From Bacteroidota bacterium (GTDB lineage Bacteria > Bacteroidota > Bacteroidia > AKYH767-A > 2013-40CM-41-45), in the NCBI GenBank assembly GCA_016721305.1, contig JADKIH010000025.1, forward strand, positions 62,001 through 126,000: DNA of 64,000 nucleotides. The letters are read 5' to 3'. The position numbers and the translations under genes are program-made. Shown one piece after another: positions 18,608-29,425 of this stretch. Within the stretch, counting starts at the first letter, position 1; every line of letters begins with the position of its first letter. The notes beneath the pieces are model-generated. The model saw nothing but the letters and a program-made list of their open reading frames with translations, was not told the DNA's origin and ran no database searches.

Positions 18608-21600
18608 TTATGGTCTGATGATTTGAATTCCGGAATTATTTTCAACCAAACTATAATCGGCCGACTCAACAAAATAATCGCCGGTTAGATCTGTACTACG
18701 ATAGCCAACAATGAAATCATTCAGACTATTTTCCAAAACCAGCAAATCAGTAGTATCCACAAAACCGTTTTGATCGACATCGCCGGAATACATAGAGAGC
18801 ATTCCGTCTGCTTCTACATGAACATTTCCACCGAAAACTGTGGCGCTTGAAATTGAAAAGTCGATCGCAACAGAATTTGTATTGATAGAAATGGGTGTCG
18901 AGCTCCAGATAGCAACTGAATTACGATGCCTGATTACGATATAAAAATTGCCGCCTAAAACAGTTTGCGGAAATACCGCCGTCGATTGTCCTGAAGTCGA
19001 CAATAAGGTCTGAACCGAAAACAAAATCGGATGCAGTCCGGCAGATGATGCTAATTCAACCGTGATTGTATCACACAATGTTGGAGAGCCGACAGGGTCA
19101 GCAACAGCAAGCATTAAACCTGCACCCCGATAAAATCCCTGCAAGAAGACAGTGATTGATAAATTGACTCCGCAATTTTCATCAGTTTGTCCATCGCAAT
19201 TATCGTCAATACTATTTCCGCAAATTTCAATTGCTCCCGGATTCACATCAATATTCTGATCGTTACAATCGCTTTGATCGCTTATATAACCCGGCGGTTG
19301 ACTGCAATCAGCGATCATTGTATTCGGATCTCCATAACCATCATTATCAGCGTCGGCAAACCAATTCGACAATACAAGTTGACTCACACTTACAGATCCG
19401 TTCATAGTTAGAGTACATCCGTTTGAAATACGAGTAGCAACAACGGTATAATTTCCGACGGCGGTTTGATTACCAAATGAGATCGCCTGATTTGCTCCAT
19501 TCAGTGGACTACCGGTGGGTGAACTTGATTCATACAATTGATATTCGACTCCAATTTCAGAGTGTGTAAGACCAATCGGCACTCCATCGCCCGGAACAGT
19601 GCAATAACTTCCTCCTCCGGTAACGGTGAAAATTAATGGTGCAGGAAACGGATTGACAGAAGCCGTACCCGTCATCATAGTTGTACAACCATTAGTCGCC
19701 GTAGCGATCACATTAAAAGTTGCAGGCCCTGTTTGATCACCAAATGAAATCGACAATCCCGTTCCTGCTATGGAAGATCCAATAGCTGTGCTTCCATTGA
19801 AGAGTTGATAGGTGGTGCTAGTTTGAGAACCGGAAAGAATCACAGGAATACCGCTTGCACCCGGACAATAATTTCCGCTTCCACTCAAAACAAATGCCGT
19901 TGGAGATGTTAAAGCAGAAACTGTTGCTTGTCCGATCATGCTCGCAGTACACGACGTCGACACATCCGTTGCAACAACGGTATAATTTCCATTCGTAACC
20001 GTACTTCCGAAATTTAATGCTGAGCCTGTTCCCGAAATTGGCGAGCCTGAAAGATTCCCATTCAAAAACAACTGATATGAAATTCCGGTTGATGAACCAC
20101 TTAGTCCGATCGACGTTCCTGATGATCCGCTGCAAATTGCTGCACCGCCTGTGACAGAGAATTGTTGCGGCGCAGGATTTATAGTCACGCTCGAACTACC
20201 AGTCATTGTTGCCGTACATCCCGACGATGTTTCGGTTGCAAGTACGGTATAATTTCCCGCCGTAGTTTTTAATCCGAACGACAATGCCGCTCCGCTGCCA
20301 TTTAACGGACTTCCCGTATTTACGCCGCCGAGCTTGAGTTGATATACCACTCCGGTTTCAGAACCATCAAGTCCAATCACAACGCCACTTCCCCCGCTGC
20401 AATAGTTGCCTCCACCTGTTGTTGTGAATAATGTCGGCTTTGCGGTAACCAAAATACCATTTGTAGATGCAACGCATCCTGTAAACCCTGTCACGAGGCA
20501 AGAGTGAGCCGAGGAATTGTTAACAGTTATACTACGCGTTGTCGATCCATTGTCCCACAAGTAAGAAAGCGCAGGTGCTGAAGTTAAAGTAACAGAATTT
20601 CCCTGACAGAGATTTGCTGATCCTGACGATGAAATTGTCGGCGAAGGATTTGCATATAATATCATCACATCGTCGATACGGAATTGTGGAGTTATTCCTG
20701 TCTGCAAAAATTGAATTGAGAGATTTGAAGAATTCGGAATGCCTGATGTAATCAGACGAGTTGTCCACGCTGTCGTTCCGGCACCGGTTGGCAATGCAGT
20801 AAACGCAAGCTGTGTATACGGTCCACCATTATCACTAACCAAAACTTGTAATTCCGATCCGTTGCTTGCCGTTGTACTTTTTGCAATACCAAATTGAAGT
20901 TGAAGATTGGTAAGTCCAACTGTATTGATACCTGAGATGATAAAATTCCTTCCAACAACATTTGTGATAAAAACATTTCCGCTTCCCGATGCCCAGGCAT
21001 AACCGGTCGAAGCCGTTGACGTTCTCACATCAGCGCTTCCTGACATAGTCAAAGCAACATTGTCGAATCCATTCGCTGCTTCATAAGTCGATATCGCCGT
21101 ATTTCCTCCCGGCGTTCCCATTGTTTCAATAAAGAGAGGAACAATGAGCGGATTTGCATTTGCCGTAACAACAACAGGTGATGAAGATGAGGAACATCCG
21201 TTCGCATCCGAAACCGTAACTGAATAAGAGCCCGGAGAAGAAACAAGAATGAACGAAGAACTCGCTCCCGTTGACCATTGATAAGAATATCCGCTCGGAG
21301 CCGATAAAGTCAGAGAGCTTCCCGAACAGAGTGATAAAAATCCTGAAGGAAAAATATTGGCAGTCGGATTTGCATTTACAGTAATAGTTGAAGTTGCTAC
21401 AGCCGAACAGCCATTTCCGTCAGTATAAGTATATGAAAGCGTATGAGTACCAACTCCGGCCGTAGTCGGAGAAAAACTTCCTCCGCTAACTCCCGGTCCT
21501 GAATACACTCCACCGGCAGGCGAACCGCCCGTAAGCGAAAATGCGGTAGAGCTTTGACAAACCGTTGCAAATGGATTAAGAGTAACGATAGGCGTCGAAT

Positions 21601-24502
21601 GGAGAGTAATCGGCAACAACGTTGAACCGACACATCCATTAATATCAATTCCGGTAATTGTGTAAGTGGTTGCCACAATCGGATTAGCAAAAACAACGGC
21701 GCCCGTCGTTGCACTCAGTCCTCCGGCAGGTGCCCATGAATAAGAACTTGCACCGGAAGCTGTAACTGTTATTCCCGTGCTGGAACAAATCACAGGAACA
21801 AATGGCGAATAAGAAATTGTCGGATTAGGATTTACCAGTACGTCGACACCGGAAGAGATGACAGGATCACAAACCAGAGAAGTTGTAACTGAATACGCGG
21901 GAAATGTAATCGACCAGTTTTGAATTGTACCTGTATTTCCGGAAGCACGATCGTAGACGAGTAATTTCCAATTACCATTCGGATTGATCGTCCCTCCTCC
22001 TATCGCGCCGAATGAAGTCAACGTCGACGACACACAACTAGTAAACGTTGTCGGCCAAGGCTTGTAAGTTCCCGTGTACGGAGTTCCGGAAGTTGGAATT
22101 GAAGTGGCTCCTGCATCGGAGAAAATTGTATTCGTAAAATTATTACCGGTGTTGCCGGTGTTTCCTGTACGATTACTCAAACCTAAACGACTTCCGTTCG
22201 GAGATTCTAGGAAGAGGACGAGATCACCTACGGCCGTGTGACTGATATTAATTTTAATTGCAATGCCGGAAGAAGTCACAGCACCCTGATATCCGTTCAC
22301 GCTGATCGTGCTCGATGCACCCGTGCAACTATTATTCGGAATACTGAAAACAGAATTATTCGTAAAAGTTGTAGCGGGAGATGAAACTAGTACAGAATTT
22401 ATCTTTTGTAATTGCAATTGATAAGAACCGCTAGCCGTAGCATTATAAGAAGATGCAATGGCACCGACAATGTCTATTCCGTTGAGCTGCCATTGATACG
22501 AAACATTAGAAGTTTGATCTGCATTCAGCACAACTGATCCACCCGAACAAAAAGTAGTAGAGCTTGCCGGAGTAATCGACGAAGCCGTATTCGGATAAAT
22601 TTGAATTGTCACCGGATTCATGGCATTGTTAGAAGGAATGGTATCTCCTGAAAAGAGAGATGTTGCATCAAATACGTATGCTCCGCTCGCCGACATATTC
22701 AGCGTAGCCGGAAATGAGACTAACGTTGTTGCTCCCGGTCCAAGTATTCCCGATGTGAGCGTCGATGAAAAAGTTTGAATGGTTGAAGATGGCAAAGTGA
22801 CTTGCAAATTCACCTGCAAATTATTCACAGCAAAGTTTACAGAATTCGTTCCGTAATTTTTTACCTGAACTTGCATATTCTGATTTGGTGAAGAGCATGA
22901 CGGATTCACGGGATCGATCAATGCTGTTACTCCTAAGTCAGCATTCGGGCAAGAAGCATTTTGAAATTCAATTGTCGCCACAACCGGCAAGTGATCTGAT
23001 GCACCATGCAAGGCATTTGCAACAGCGATTGAAACAGCAGTGTTAGGTTGTTTATTAATTGAATCGCCGTAATGATTACCATCGTTACCGAGCGGATACA
23101 TAGAATTTGGGACGTAAGTAATTCCACCACTCTGCATCATAGCATTTGAGAAGAGAATTAAATCGAAGCGATCATCCACTCCACCCGTTGCTCCGCCGCC
23201 GAAGGCACGAGTGCGAGTCGATTGCGTGTGATATTGAGCGTATGCGCCATTATTCCACGTACCTGTCATTGTCGTGATGGCATCGTTGAAATTTCCATCG
23301 CTACCCGGAGTAACAGCTAAAAGTTTTTGATAACAACTCTCTGAGCTTTTGTAGATATTGTAATCGCCGCAGACTAAAAAGTTAGATCCTGCCGGAAGAG
23401 CATTCGTGTATTTGCGCAACGAGTCTACTTCCAGAGCACGTTGTGCTTCATCGGCCGGAGTGTTGCTTGCTTTGAGGTGAACGGAGAAAATGCGTATCGT
23501 ATCGCCCGACAGAAGATGCACAAGTTTGAATTCGTTGATATCGCGTAAGTCGGTAATGATAGGCGTATTGCTGACGAAAGAGAATTTCGATGTTTTGTAG
23601 TAGAGCGAATTATCCGAGTCGAAGCCATTGATGAATGTAGCAGCGGCATAGCCACCAATAGCAGGATTCAAAACATAATTTAAAATTCCCGTTACTGTAT
23701 TTGCTCCGGTATTTTCTTGTGTTACGAAGATATCGGGATTAACGGCAGAGACGATGGTGCGATAGTAAGGATTTCGCACAGTTGTGTCAATCGTAACCGT
23801 ACCCTGATCGGGGTAATTAAGCAGATTGTAATTCATGAGAATGATCTGATCCTTTCCCACCTGAACCGATTTACATTCAGCTCCACTTGTTCCGCAGCCA
23901 TTTGAAGCAGTGACACAAACATTACCGCCGGTAGTTCCGAAAGAAACATTAACCGAAGGAGAATTTTGTCCGGATGAAATGCTTGCCCCCGACGGAACCG
24001 TCCACGAATAAGAACTTGCATCCGAAGCCGGAGTAACGGAAAAATTAATTCCTGAAGCATTAGCACAAACGCTGGATGAGCCGAAGATGGCAGAGAGCGA
24101 AGGAGCGGAAGAAGTAACGAGAACGAAATTTGTTTTGGTAATGGTATTAGATCCATCGGCAGCTGTAACGGTAAGCGTAATGCTTTTTTGTCCGGACGTT
24201 GAATAAGAAACCAAATGAGGTCCTGCTGTAGTTGCCGTAGCCGGCGTTGCATCCGTTCCGAAGTTCCACGAATAAGTAAGAATAGTTCCGACGGAAGCAT
24301 CGGTAAACAGAACCGATTGTCCCGTGCAGGCAATTTGCAAAGAAGCGGTAAAATCGGCCGTCGGAGTTGCGAACACGGAAGCCGGAGCACTGCATAGTAT
24401 AATGAGTACTATATATATGTATAGACGCAAACTGGAGGGACGATCTGATCGGCGCAGGAAAAGCGATGCAGGACCAATTCCCCGGTGGGAAGTAGTATTC
24501 AC
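18608..24502 (-). CDS. Giant secreted multidomain protein with endonuclease/exonuclease/phosphatase-like domain
   Basis: 1964 residues from a GTG start, with a signal sequence (LRLYIYIVLIILCSAPASV). In order: a PKD domain (about 50-120), an Ig-like domain, an endonuclease/exonuclease/phosphatase-like domain (about 215-510, with MNYNLLNYPD, CGDYNIYKSS and the C-terminal SDHLPVVATI), a CARDB-like domain, a proprotein-convertase P-like domain (about 720-880), several Ig/PKD-like domains, five similar ~75-residue repeats (about 1330-1720), a MopE-like metal motif (DADNDGYGD ... SIDDNCDGQTDENC) and a C-terminal pair of EF-hand-like loops (SGDVDQNGFVDTTDLL ... DLTGDYFVESAD). It ends in IIRP rather than a standard T9SS domain. 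A role in extracellular DNA or phosphodiester cleavage and adhesion is inference. The frame is intact for 5.9 kb. Confidence 0.85.
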   Translation of the reverse strand: MNTTSHRGIGPASLFLRRSDRPSSLRLYIYIVLIILCSAPASVFATPTADFTASLQIACTGQSVLFTDASVGTILTYSWNFGTDATPATATTAGPHLVSYSTSGQKSITLTVTAADGSNTITKTNFVLVTSSAPSLSAIFGSSSVCANASGINFSVTPASDASSYSWTVPSGASISSGQNSPSVNVSFGTTGGNVCVTASNGCGTSGAECKSVQVGKDQIILMNYNLLNYPDQGTVTIDTTVRNPYYRTIVSAVNPDIFVTQENTGANTVTGILNYVLNPAIGGYAAATFINGFDSDNSLYYKTSKFSFVSNTPIITDLRDINEFKLVHLLSGDTIRIFSVHLKASNTPADEAQRALEVDSLRKYTNALPAGSNFLVCGDYNIYKSSESCYQKLLAVTPGSDGNFNDAITTMTGTWNNGAYAQYHTQSTRTRAFGGGATGGVDDRFDLILFSNAMMQSGGITYVPNSMYPLGNDGNHYGDSINKQPNTAVSIAVANALHGASDHLPVVATIEFQNASCPNADLGVTALIDPVNPSCSSPNQNMQVQVKNYGTNSVNFAVNNLQVNLQVTLPSSTIQTFSSTLTSGILGPGATTLVSFPATLNMSASGAYVFDATSLFSGDTIPSNNAMNPVTIQIYPNTASSITPASSTTFCSGGSVVLNADQTSNVSYQWQLNGIDIVGAIASSYNATASGSYQLQLQKINSVLVSSPATTFTNNSVFSIPNNSCTGASSTISVNGYQGAVTSSGIAIKINISHTAVGDLVLFLESPNGSRLGLSNRTGNTGNTGNNFTNTIFSDAGATSIPTSGTPYTGTYKPWPTTFTSCVSSTLTSFGAIGGGTINPNGNWKLLVYDRASGNTGTIQNWSITFPAYSVTTSLVCDPVISSGVDVLVNPNPTISYSPFVPVICSSTGITVTASGASSYSWAPAGGLSATTGAVVFANPIVATTYTITGIDINGCVGSTLLPITLHSTPIVTLNPFATVCQSSTAFSLTGGSPAGGVYSGPGVSGGSFSPTTAGVGTHTLSYTYTDGNGCSAVATSTITVNANPTANIFPSGFLSLCSGSSLTLSAPSGYSYQWSTGASSSFILVSSPGSYSVTVSDANGCSSSSSPVVVTANANPLIVPLFIETMGTPGGNTAISTYEAANGFDNVALTMSGSADVRTSTASTGYAWASGSGNVFITNVVGRNFIISGINTVGLTNLQLQFGIAKSTTASNGSELQVLVSDNGGPYTQLAFTALPTGAGTTAWTTRLITSGIPNSSNLSIQFLQTGITPQFRIDDVMILYANPSPTISSSGSANLCQGNSVTLTSAPALSYLWDNGSTTRSITVNNSSAHSCLVTGFTGCVASTNGILVTAKPTLFTTTGGGNYCSGGSGVVIGLDGSETGVVYQLKLGGVNTGSPLNGSGAALSFGLKTTAGNYTVLATETSSGCTATMTGSSSVTINPAPQQFSVTGGAAICSGSSGTSIGLSGSSTGISYQLFLNGNLSGSPISGTGSALNFGSTVTNGNYTVVATDVSTSCTASMIGQATVSALTSPTAFVLSGSGNYCPGASGIPVILSGSQTSTTYQLFNGSTAIGSSIAGTGLSISFGDQTGPATFNVIATATNGCTTMMTGTASVNPFPAPLIFTVTGGGSYCTVPGDGVPIGLTHSEIGVEYQLYESSSPTGSPLNGANQAISFGNQTAVGNYTVVATRISNGCTLTMNGSVSVSQLVLSNWFADADNDGYGDPNTMIADCSQPPGYISDQSDCNDQNIDVNPGAIEICGNSIDDNCDGQTDENCGVNLSITVFLQGFYRGAGLMLAVADPVGSPTLCDTITVELASSAGLHPILFSVQTLLSTSGQSTAVFPQTVLGGNFYIVIRHRNSVAIWSSTPISINTNSVAIDFSISSATVFGGNVHVEADGMLSMYSGDVDQNGFVDTTDLLVLENSLNDFIVGYRSTDLTGDYFVESADYSLVENNSGIQIIRP

Positions 24503-24846
24503 TGATGTTGAGTTCGTTAGCCACGTCCGGAATCATCCGTCCGTAGAATACTAAAATAGCAAAAACCCTCTAAACTCCCCGTATTTATTGACTTTTTGAT
24601 GTCCTCATCCTCGTCATTCTGCGATTTCTGCGCAATTTCTGCGCTTGGCGTCTACCCGCCTTGGCGGGCGGGAAACAAATTCGCATTCAATGCCATAATC
24701 TCCCTCCAAATCCCTGTATATCACTCATTCAGAAAAATCCGAAATAAATGAAGCAAGATCCCTAAGGGATATACCATTCTCTATTTGAATTTTGGCTTGG
24801 AATGGTATAAATCCACAAAAATGTTTTAATTTCGCCGCACGTCTTC
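24503..24846. other. Non-coding gap upstream of tRNA-Leu
   Basis: Holds a TCTGCGATTTCTGCGC-type repeat (24616-24650), which has a relative at 61686, a short CCGCC / GGCGG hairpin (24656-24671), and an inverted pair TATACCATTC (24768) / GAATGGTATA (24804) that flanks the region before the tRNA. Confidence 0.5.
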
Positions 24847-24930
24847 GCCCGGGTGGCGGAATTGGTAGACGCAGCAGACTCAAAATCTGCCGAGGGCAAC
24901 CTCGTGGGGGTTCGATTCCCTTTCCGGGTA
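24847..24930 (+). tRNA. tRNA-Leu (anticodon CAA)
   Basis: 84 nt with an acceptor stem GCCCGGG / TCCGGGT (including G-T pairs), a D-arm GCGGAATTGGTAGACGC, an anticodon stem GCAGA / TCTGC with anticodon CAA at 24881-24883, a long class II variable arm and a T-arm GGTTCGATTCC. The discriminator is A, and the CCA end is not encoded. It reads UUG codons. Confidence 0.95.
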
Positions 24931-24985
24931 CATTAGAGTGGAAGTGGAAGTGTAGGTGGAAGTTTTAAGACTTAAAACCTCCCAT
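24927..24985. repeat. Direct repeat copy 1, overlapping the tRNA-Leu end
   Basis: GTACATTAGAGTGGAAGTG and the following 35 bp are repeated, with changes, at 28092. The copy includes the last three tRNA bases plus the discriminator, as an attachment site would. The pair encloses the decayed 25.0-28.1 kb segment. Confidence 0.6.
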
Positions 24986-25029
24986 CACCCCACTTTTTCG
25001 ATTAATTACTGCTGTAAAATTAATTCGTG

Positions 25030-25225
25030 AAGTAATCGACCGAACATAGTGATCACCTATTTCCCCTCACAAATTGATTACCTGAATCTGCGGAAAACTG
25101 ACCTTCATATTTCAATTCAATCCAAAGCACATTATTTATTCTTCCTAATTATGCCTAACTTTAGGTGGTCACTTTGAGGCGGAATTGGGTGGACAGTTTG
25201 AACGGAATCTCCACTTAGGGGTGAT
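25030..25225. mobile_element. IS21-type terminal remnant, copy 1
   Basis: GATCACCTATTTCC ... CTGCGGAAAACTGACC ... GGTGGTCACTTTGAGGCGG ... GTGGACAGTTTGAACGGAAT resembles the multi-repeat ends of IS21-family elements in Bacteroidota. There is no istA or istB. A diverged copy in the same orientation lies at 27908-28091. Confidence 0.6.
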
Positions 25226-25261
25226 TAAAAATAAGAGAAATATCCGCTTGATTGAGATATT

Positions 25262-26216
25262 TTAGTTTACCCATTGCTTAATCTTCATTTGCAATTGCGC
25301 TTCTAGCTCTTCTGCTGTTCCTATACAAAATATGTTGGATTGCCTTGTATCAAAATGAGCATTTTTAAATTCGTCTTCTTCACACAAATATATTACAGGT
25401 TTACCCTTACCAAGAGCATAACCACTCTCAAAATAAACACCATTCCTATGATAGGAAAAATCTGCAATAACGAACTTGGAGTTTCTAATCCGCTCTAAGA
25501 TACTTTCAGGAATTGTCTTGTCACTTGGTAAATGAACTTCATCAATAATTACGGGTCTATAACCATTACACAAAATTGCTCTCTTTATAGCTTCTCCTAA
25601 ATGGTTTGGTTCGCTCATCAAATGCCATTGCAATAAAACAATCTTTAGTTTCCGGTTGAAGGGTGTTTTCCCTTTTAGAAACCTCCTTTAGCCCCTTCAT
25701 CGTAAATTTAATTGCTGTATTGAGTGGTTCATTACCATTCGGAAGATGCTTAATTAAACCATCCTCATCGAGGCCTTGTATATACTGCATAAGTTCTTGA
25801 GGAGTCTTAAAATAACCCTTGACCCACAAACCATCAACAGTATTTTTTACTAGTATCCTTTCTCCATCGACATTTTGAAGCTTATAAAGCATTTGCAATA
25901 GATTATCAAGCTTTTCTTGAACGCTATTAGGGAATTTCACGCCGGATAGAAAATCCTCTAGTACAATATCGACAGAATCAACAGGTTTTTCATTATTTGT
26001 ACACTCTTTGGTATGAATAAAACACCTTTGGGGCCAGATATTGTTCGCAATTAATCCCTTCACAAATGATGTTCAATAAGATCCAAAATTGATGCGATCC
26101 TCACATCCATTACAGAAAAATACTTCAACTTTATTTCCCCCAAACGTTAGATCGTACCCAATACTGCTTCGATAGTGGCTTTCTTTAACTTCCTCGCCAG
26201 TAAGTTTACATTTCAT
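25262..26216 (-). pseudogene. Broken gene: zinc-finger plus TIR-like / nucleoside deoxyribosyltransferase-like domain
   Basis: The reading starts at ATG 26216 (MKCKLTGEEVKESHY) with two cysteine pairs, the second FFCNGCEDR. It meets an in-frame TGA at 26075-26073, continues in the same frame for about 165 codons, and then shifts frame near 25615. The C-terminal domain has CFIAMAF, IIDEVHLPSDKTIPESILE, SKFVIADFSYHRNGVYFESG and GYALGKGKPVIYLCEE, the pattern of the TIR-like / nucleoside 2-deoxyribosyltransferase-fold domain found in several antiphage effectors that act on NAD or nucleotides. A defence role is inference from the family. With one nonsense codon and one frameshift, and IS remnants on both sides, it is probably inactive, unless both lesions are sequence errors. 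Confidence 0.65.
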
Positions 26217-26339
26217 AGTGCAAAAGTTTTACATCTAGGTGCTTACTAAGATTAGGCAACTATTATTTTCATACCCGCTAATTGGCCATTGAAAATGATC
26301 TCTGCACATCCAGTATCAGAAATTAAAGAAGATCTAAAC

Positions 26340-27857
26340 CTATCGAATTTTAAGTAGTTTAATATTTGATTTATTTCCATCAAGTATAACATAATAACAT
26401 CCCGCAGTTAAATATCTCAAATCTATTGTTTCCTCATTGCTGAAAATCTTCGACTTATACAAAACCCTACCAAAAGTATCAACAATCCTAATTTCTCCTG
26501 AAAATACTTTATCGAATTTTATTGTAATTAGATCCATGAATGGATTTGGCCAGATTTTAATTGAACTTAAGGAAATTAAAGCATCCACTGATGAGAGCGA
26601 ATCGCACGTACTTCCAATTATAGACTGTAAAGAATAATTCAGTTATTTGGCAATCCGTAATACGTTCTCCCTCCTCCTAAATAAAAACTGAAATAAGAAA
26701 AGCTACAATTTGTTCCATACAAATCAGGGTCTTGGATCACACTTAAATTCATATTTGTAGAATTAAAAGCTGTATCAGGATATGGGTAATTATAATGGAT
26801 ACTATCATTCCATGCACAAGACCAGTAAATCTTATTGTCAGGAGCTAGCCTAAGAACTCCTCCTACAAATGTTGGAGCATAAACAGACGCCACAAGTACC
26901 CTAGAAGCAAAAATATTTGATGAATTAATGTCGTATTGATATACTTCTGATGGATAATTATTAGTCGAGCTGTAAAAATAATTTCCGTTCGGAGAAAATG
27001 CTCCTCCAATATACCTGTAGGAGGTTGATGGAATATTAGATATCAACCTATAGTTTGACAAATCTCCGGAACATCTATCAAAATCGAAAAGCTCCAATAA
27101 ACCATTTGCTGACCAAAATGAAAGCTTATCACCAATGCTTGAAAAACAAAACCCGCCTATATTAGTTTGACTAATAGCTCCTATATTTTGCTGATATTGA
27201 AGAATGGTATCTTTTGCGATAAGGTATTTGTAAAATAAATTATTACCCGCACTCCCACCTGTTGAATAATCTTTGTTGATTATCCACCAATCACGTCCAT
27301 TTGCATACTTAACTTTGGCAATTCCATCCTATACGGAATTGGAATCAATTCGCACATTTTCATGGTAACATCACCTAATCCAGAGTTAAGTGACATATCA
27401 ATAATCGAATAATAATCCGTGATGTGTAAAAAAGGGTTGAAGTCAAAAGATAGTAAACTCCTGGGTGACCTGGCATAGGCACAATTAGTAATTCACTATA
27501 AAACCCACCTCCAATGAGATTGTCCCCATTTGGCATCTGATTTCCAAACTTGTCAAATACATTCGTAGCAAGATCTGGTGCATTCATTTGGGATTCAGCA
27601 TAAAATAAAAGTTGCCCTGTTGAATCTGCTATGGAAGCGCATGATCCTCTCGCGTTTAACGAAGTATGAAAAGGCAACGGGGGAGATTGATTAAAATCAA
27701 TTCCAGAGCTATCGCCGAAACACCAAATATTGTTTTCCCTTTGCGCATAAAGGTCAAATACAAATCCCCAAAGAAAAATTAAAATACATAAGCAGACAGG
27801 CCTTTTGAACTTGGCCTGTCTGCTTGTAGAAATTTGATATAGCTTAATGTACAACAA
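26340..27857 (-). pseudogene. Broken T9SS-exported surface protein
   Basis: The N-terminus (from 27857) has a signal-like segment and NNIWCFGDSSGIDFN, a common opening of Bacteroidota secreted beta-propeller-like proteins. The middle (27097-26639) has IGGAFSPNGNYFYSS repeats, and the C-terminus (26588-26340) is a T9SS sorting domain (IKIWPNPFMDLITIKFD ... GCYYVILDG). Joining the parts needs at least four corrections: lost T near 27445, lost A near 27357 (minus-strand sense), a TAG codon at 27331-27329 and a lost base near 26640. Between them the lost frames still read sensibly (GRDWWIINKDYSTGG, SFWSANGLLELF). This many lesions in 1.5 kb favours real decay, though this part of the window is rich in one-base losses generally. 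Confidence 0.7.
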
Positions 27858-27907
27858 CTAATTGCCTCGTTTCAATATAATTATTCCCTTGAATTAAAGA
27901 TACATAA

Positions 27908-28091
27908 TATACTGGAAATTCCAGACATAGTTACCACCCATTTCCGTACTAAATTTATTACCATCTTCTGCGAAAACTGACCATCATATTCGGACATTAA
28001 CCCAAAAAATAACGATTTTACCTACGATTGAGCAAGTATTCACGTGGTCACTTTTAGGCGGAACAGCGTGGACAGTTTGAACGGAATCTCC
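27908..28091. mobile_element. IS21-type terminal remnant, copy 2
   Basis: Diverged direct copy of 25030-25225: CACCCATTTCC ... CTGCGAAAACTGACCATC ... CGTGGTCACTTTTAGGCGG ... GTGGACAGTTTGAACGGAAT. The right end is followed at once by GTACATC. Confidence 0.6.
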
Positions 28092-28162
28092 AGTACATCA
28101 GAGTGGAAGTGCAGGTGGAAGCTAAAGACTTAAAACATGCACCTCCACTTCCACTTTTTTTG
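28092..28162. repeat. Direct repeat copy 2, with internal hairpin
   Basis: GTACATCAGAGTGGAAGTG matches the sequence at the tRNA-Leu 3' end. AGTGGAAGTGCAGGTG pairs with CACCTCCACTTCCACT at 28141-28157 and is followed by seven T, so it can also act as a terminator. Confidence 0.6.
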
Positions 28163-28361
28163 CAGTACTCCTCAATCAGAATCTCAAAAGTAACATTGAC
28201 GTTTAAGAAAAGTCTATGTCAATATTTTCACTTGGACGCATCGTTGTTTAACGCATCGGATCTTCTTCATTTCCTCGATTTTGTCCTAAATTGATACAAT
28301 TCCTCCATCAACTTTGCTCAAAAACAGGAAATGTTATCTTTACCGACAAAGCTGATGTTAA

Positions 28362-29425
28362 ATGATATTTATCGATGAGATTCTCGAAAAGCCATCTTAT
28401 GGTTGGACTGACGTAAATGGAAATTTTTATAAGCCAACAAACAAGGAATTGCTACGTGAATTTTTTGGGCGATTGAATGTTTTCAAAAACAAGAAGAACT
28501 GGCTCGCATTTACATCATGGGTTTCTATTCTCATCTTGCTCCCATTTTTCTTTTTATTCGTCTTCAAATATTTCACTTGGCCTCTATTTATTGCGGCTTT
28601 TGTTTATAGCATGATCATTATGGGTACTCACGGAACGATTTGGTATCACCGCTACAGTACGCATGGAGCATATCAATTCCGCAATCCATTCTGGAGATGG
28701 CTTACGCAGAATCTGGTGCTGAAGATTATTCCGGAAGAGATATATGTTCTATCGCATCACGTTCATCATGCCAAATCGGATACACCGGGTGATCCGTATA
28801 ATGCTTACGGCGGATTTCTGTATTGCTTCCTGGCCGATGTCAATCATCAGCTCATCAACCGCAATTTATCTGAAGCGGATTATAATAAAGCATCGGGCCT
28901 GATGGAAAAAGTAGGGATCTATCGTAACTCTTATAAACAATATCAGAAGTGGGGATCAATTGCGAATCCGCTTACAACGGTATCGTTTATCATTCTTAAC
29001 TGGTCGTTCTGGTTTACGGCGTTTTATCTGATCGGTGGAATTCCATTGGCTGTTGCTCTCTTCGGTGGTGCATGCTTCTGGGCAATCGGTGTGCGTACCT
29101 TTAATTACGAAGGTCATGGAAAAGGCAAAGACAAGCGTACTGATGGAATGGATTTCAACAGAAATGATATGTCGATCAACCAATACTGGCCCGGAATTGT
29201 TGCCGGTGAATGGCACAATAATCACCATCTGTATCCTTCGAGCGCGCGATCGGGTTTTTAAAATATCAGATTGATTTTGCGTGGTACTATATTTACATCG
29301 TTCACAAAATTGGCGGCATTACATCTTATCACGATTCCAAAAAACAATTTGATGAACAGTATTACAAACCGTACATCAGTAAAGTTTCGGAGGTGAAAGA
29401 AAAAGAGAATTCTGTAACTATATAG
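28362..29425 (+). CDS. Fatty acid desaturase family membrane enzyme, frame break near 29257
   Basis: The three histidine boxes of membrane di-iron desaturases are present: HGTIWYHRYSTH, HHVHHAKSD and EWHNNHH, with paired hydrophobic helices (residues 48-75 and about 200-240). It would introduce a double bond into acyl chains at the inner membrane, adjusting lipid fluidity. The uncorrected frame ends at 29261 after SSARSGF. One extra T in the T5 run at 29255-29259 continues it as SGFLKYQIDFAWYYIYIVHK to a TAG at 29423-29425, giving about 354 residues, the usual length. No operon partner is near; the decayed IS-bracketed segment lies directly upstream. Confidence 0.87.

Noticed and set aside
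28103..28294. 63-codon frame before the desaturase
   Set aside because: Begins inside the direct-repeat hairpin; no family match or credible start.
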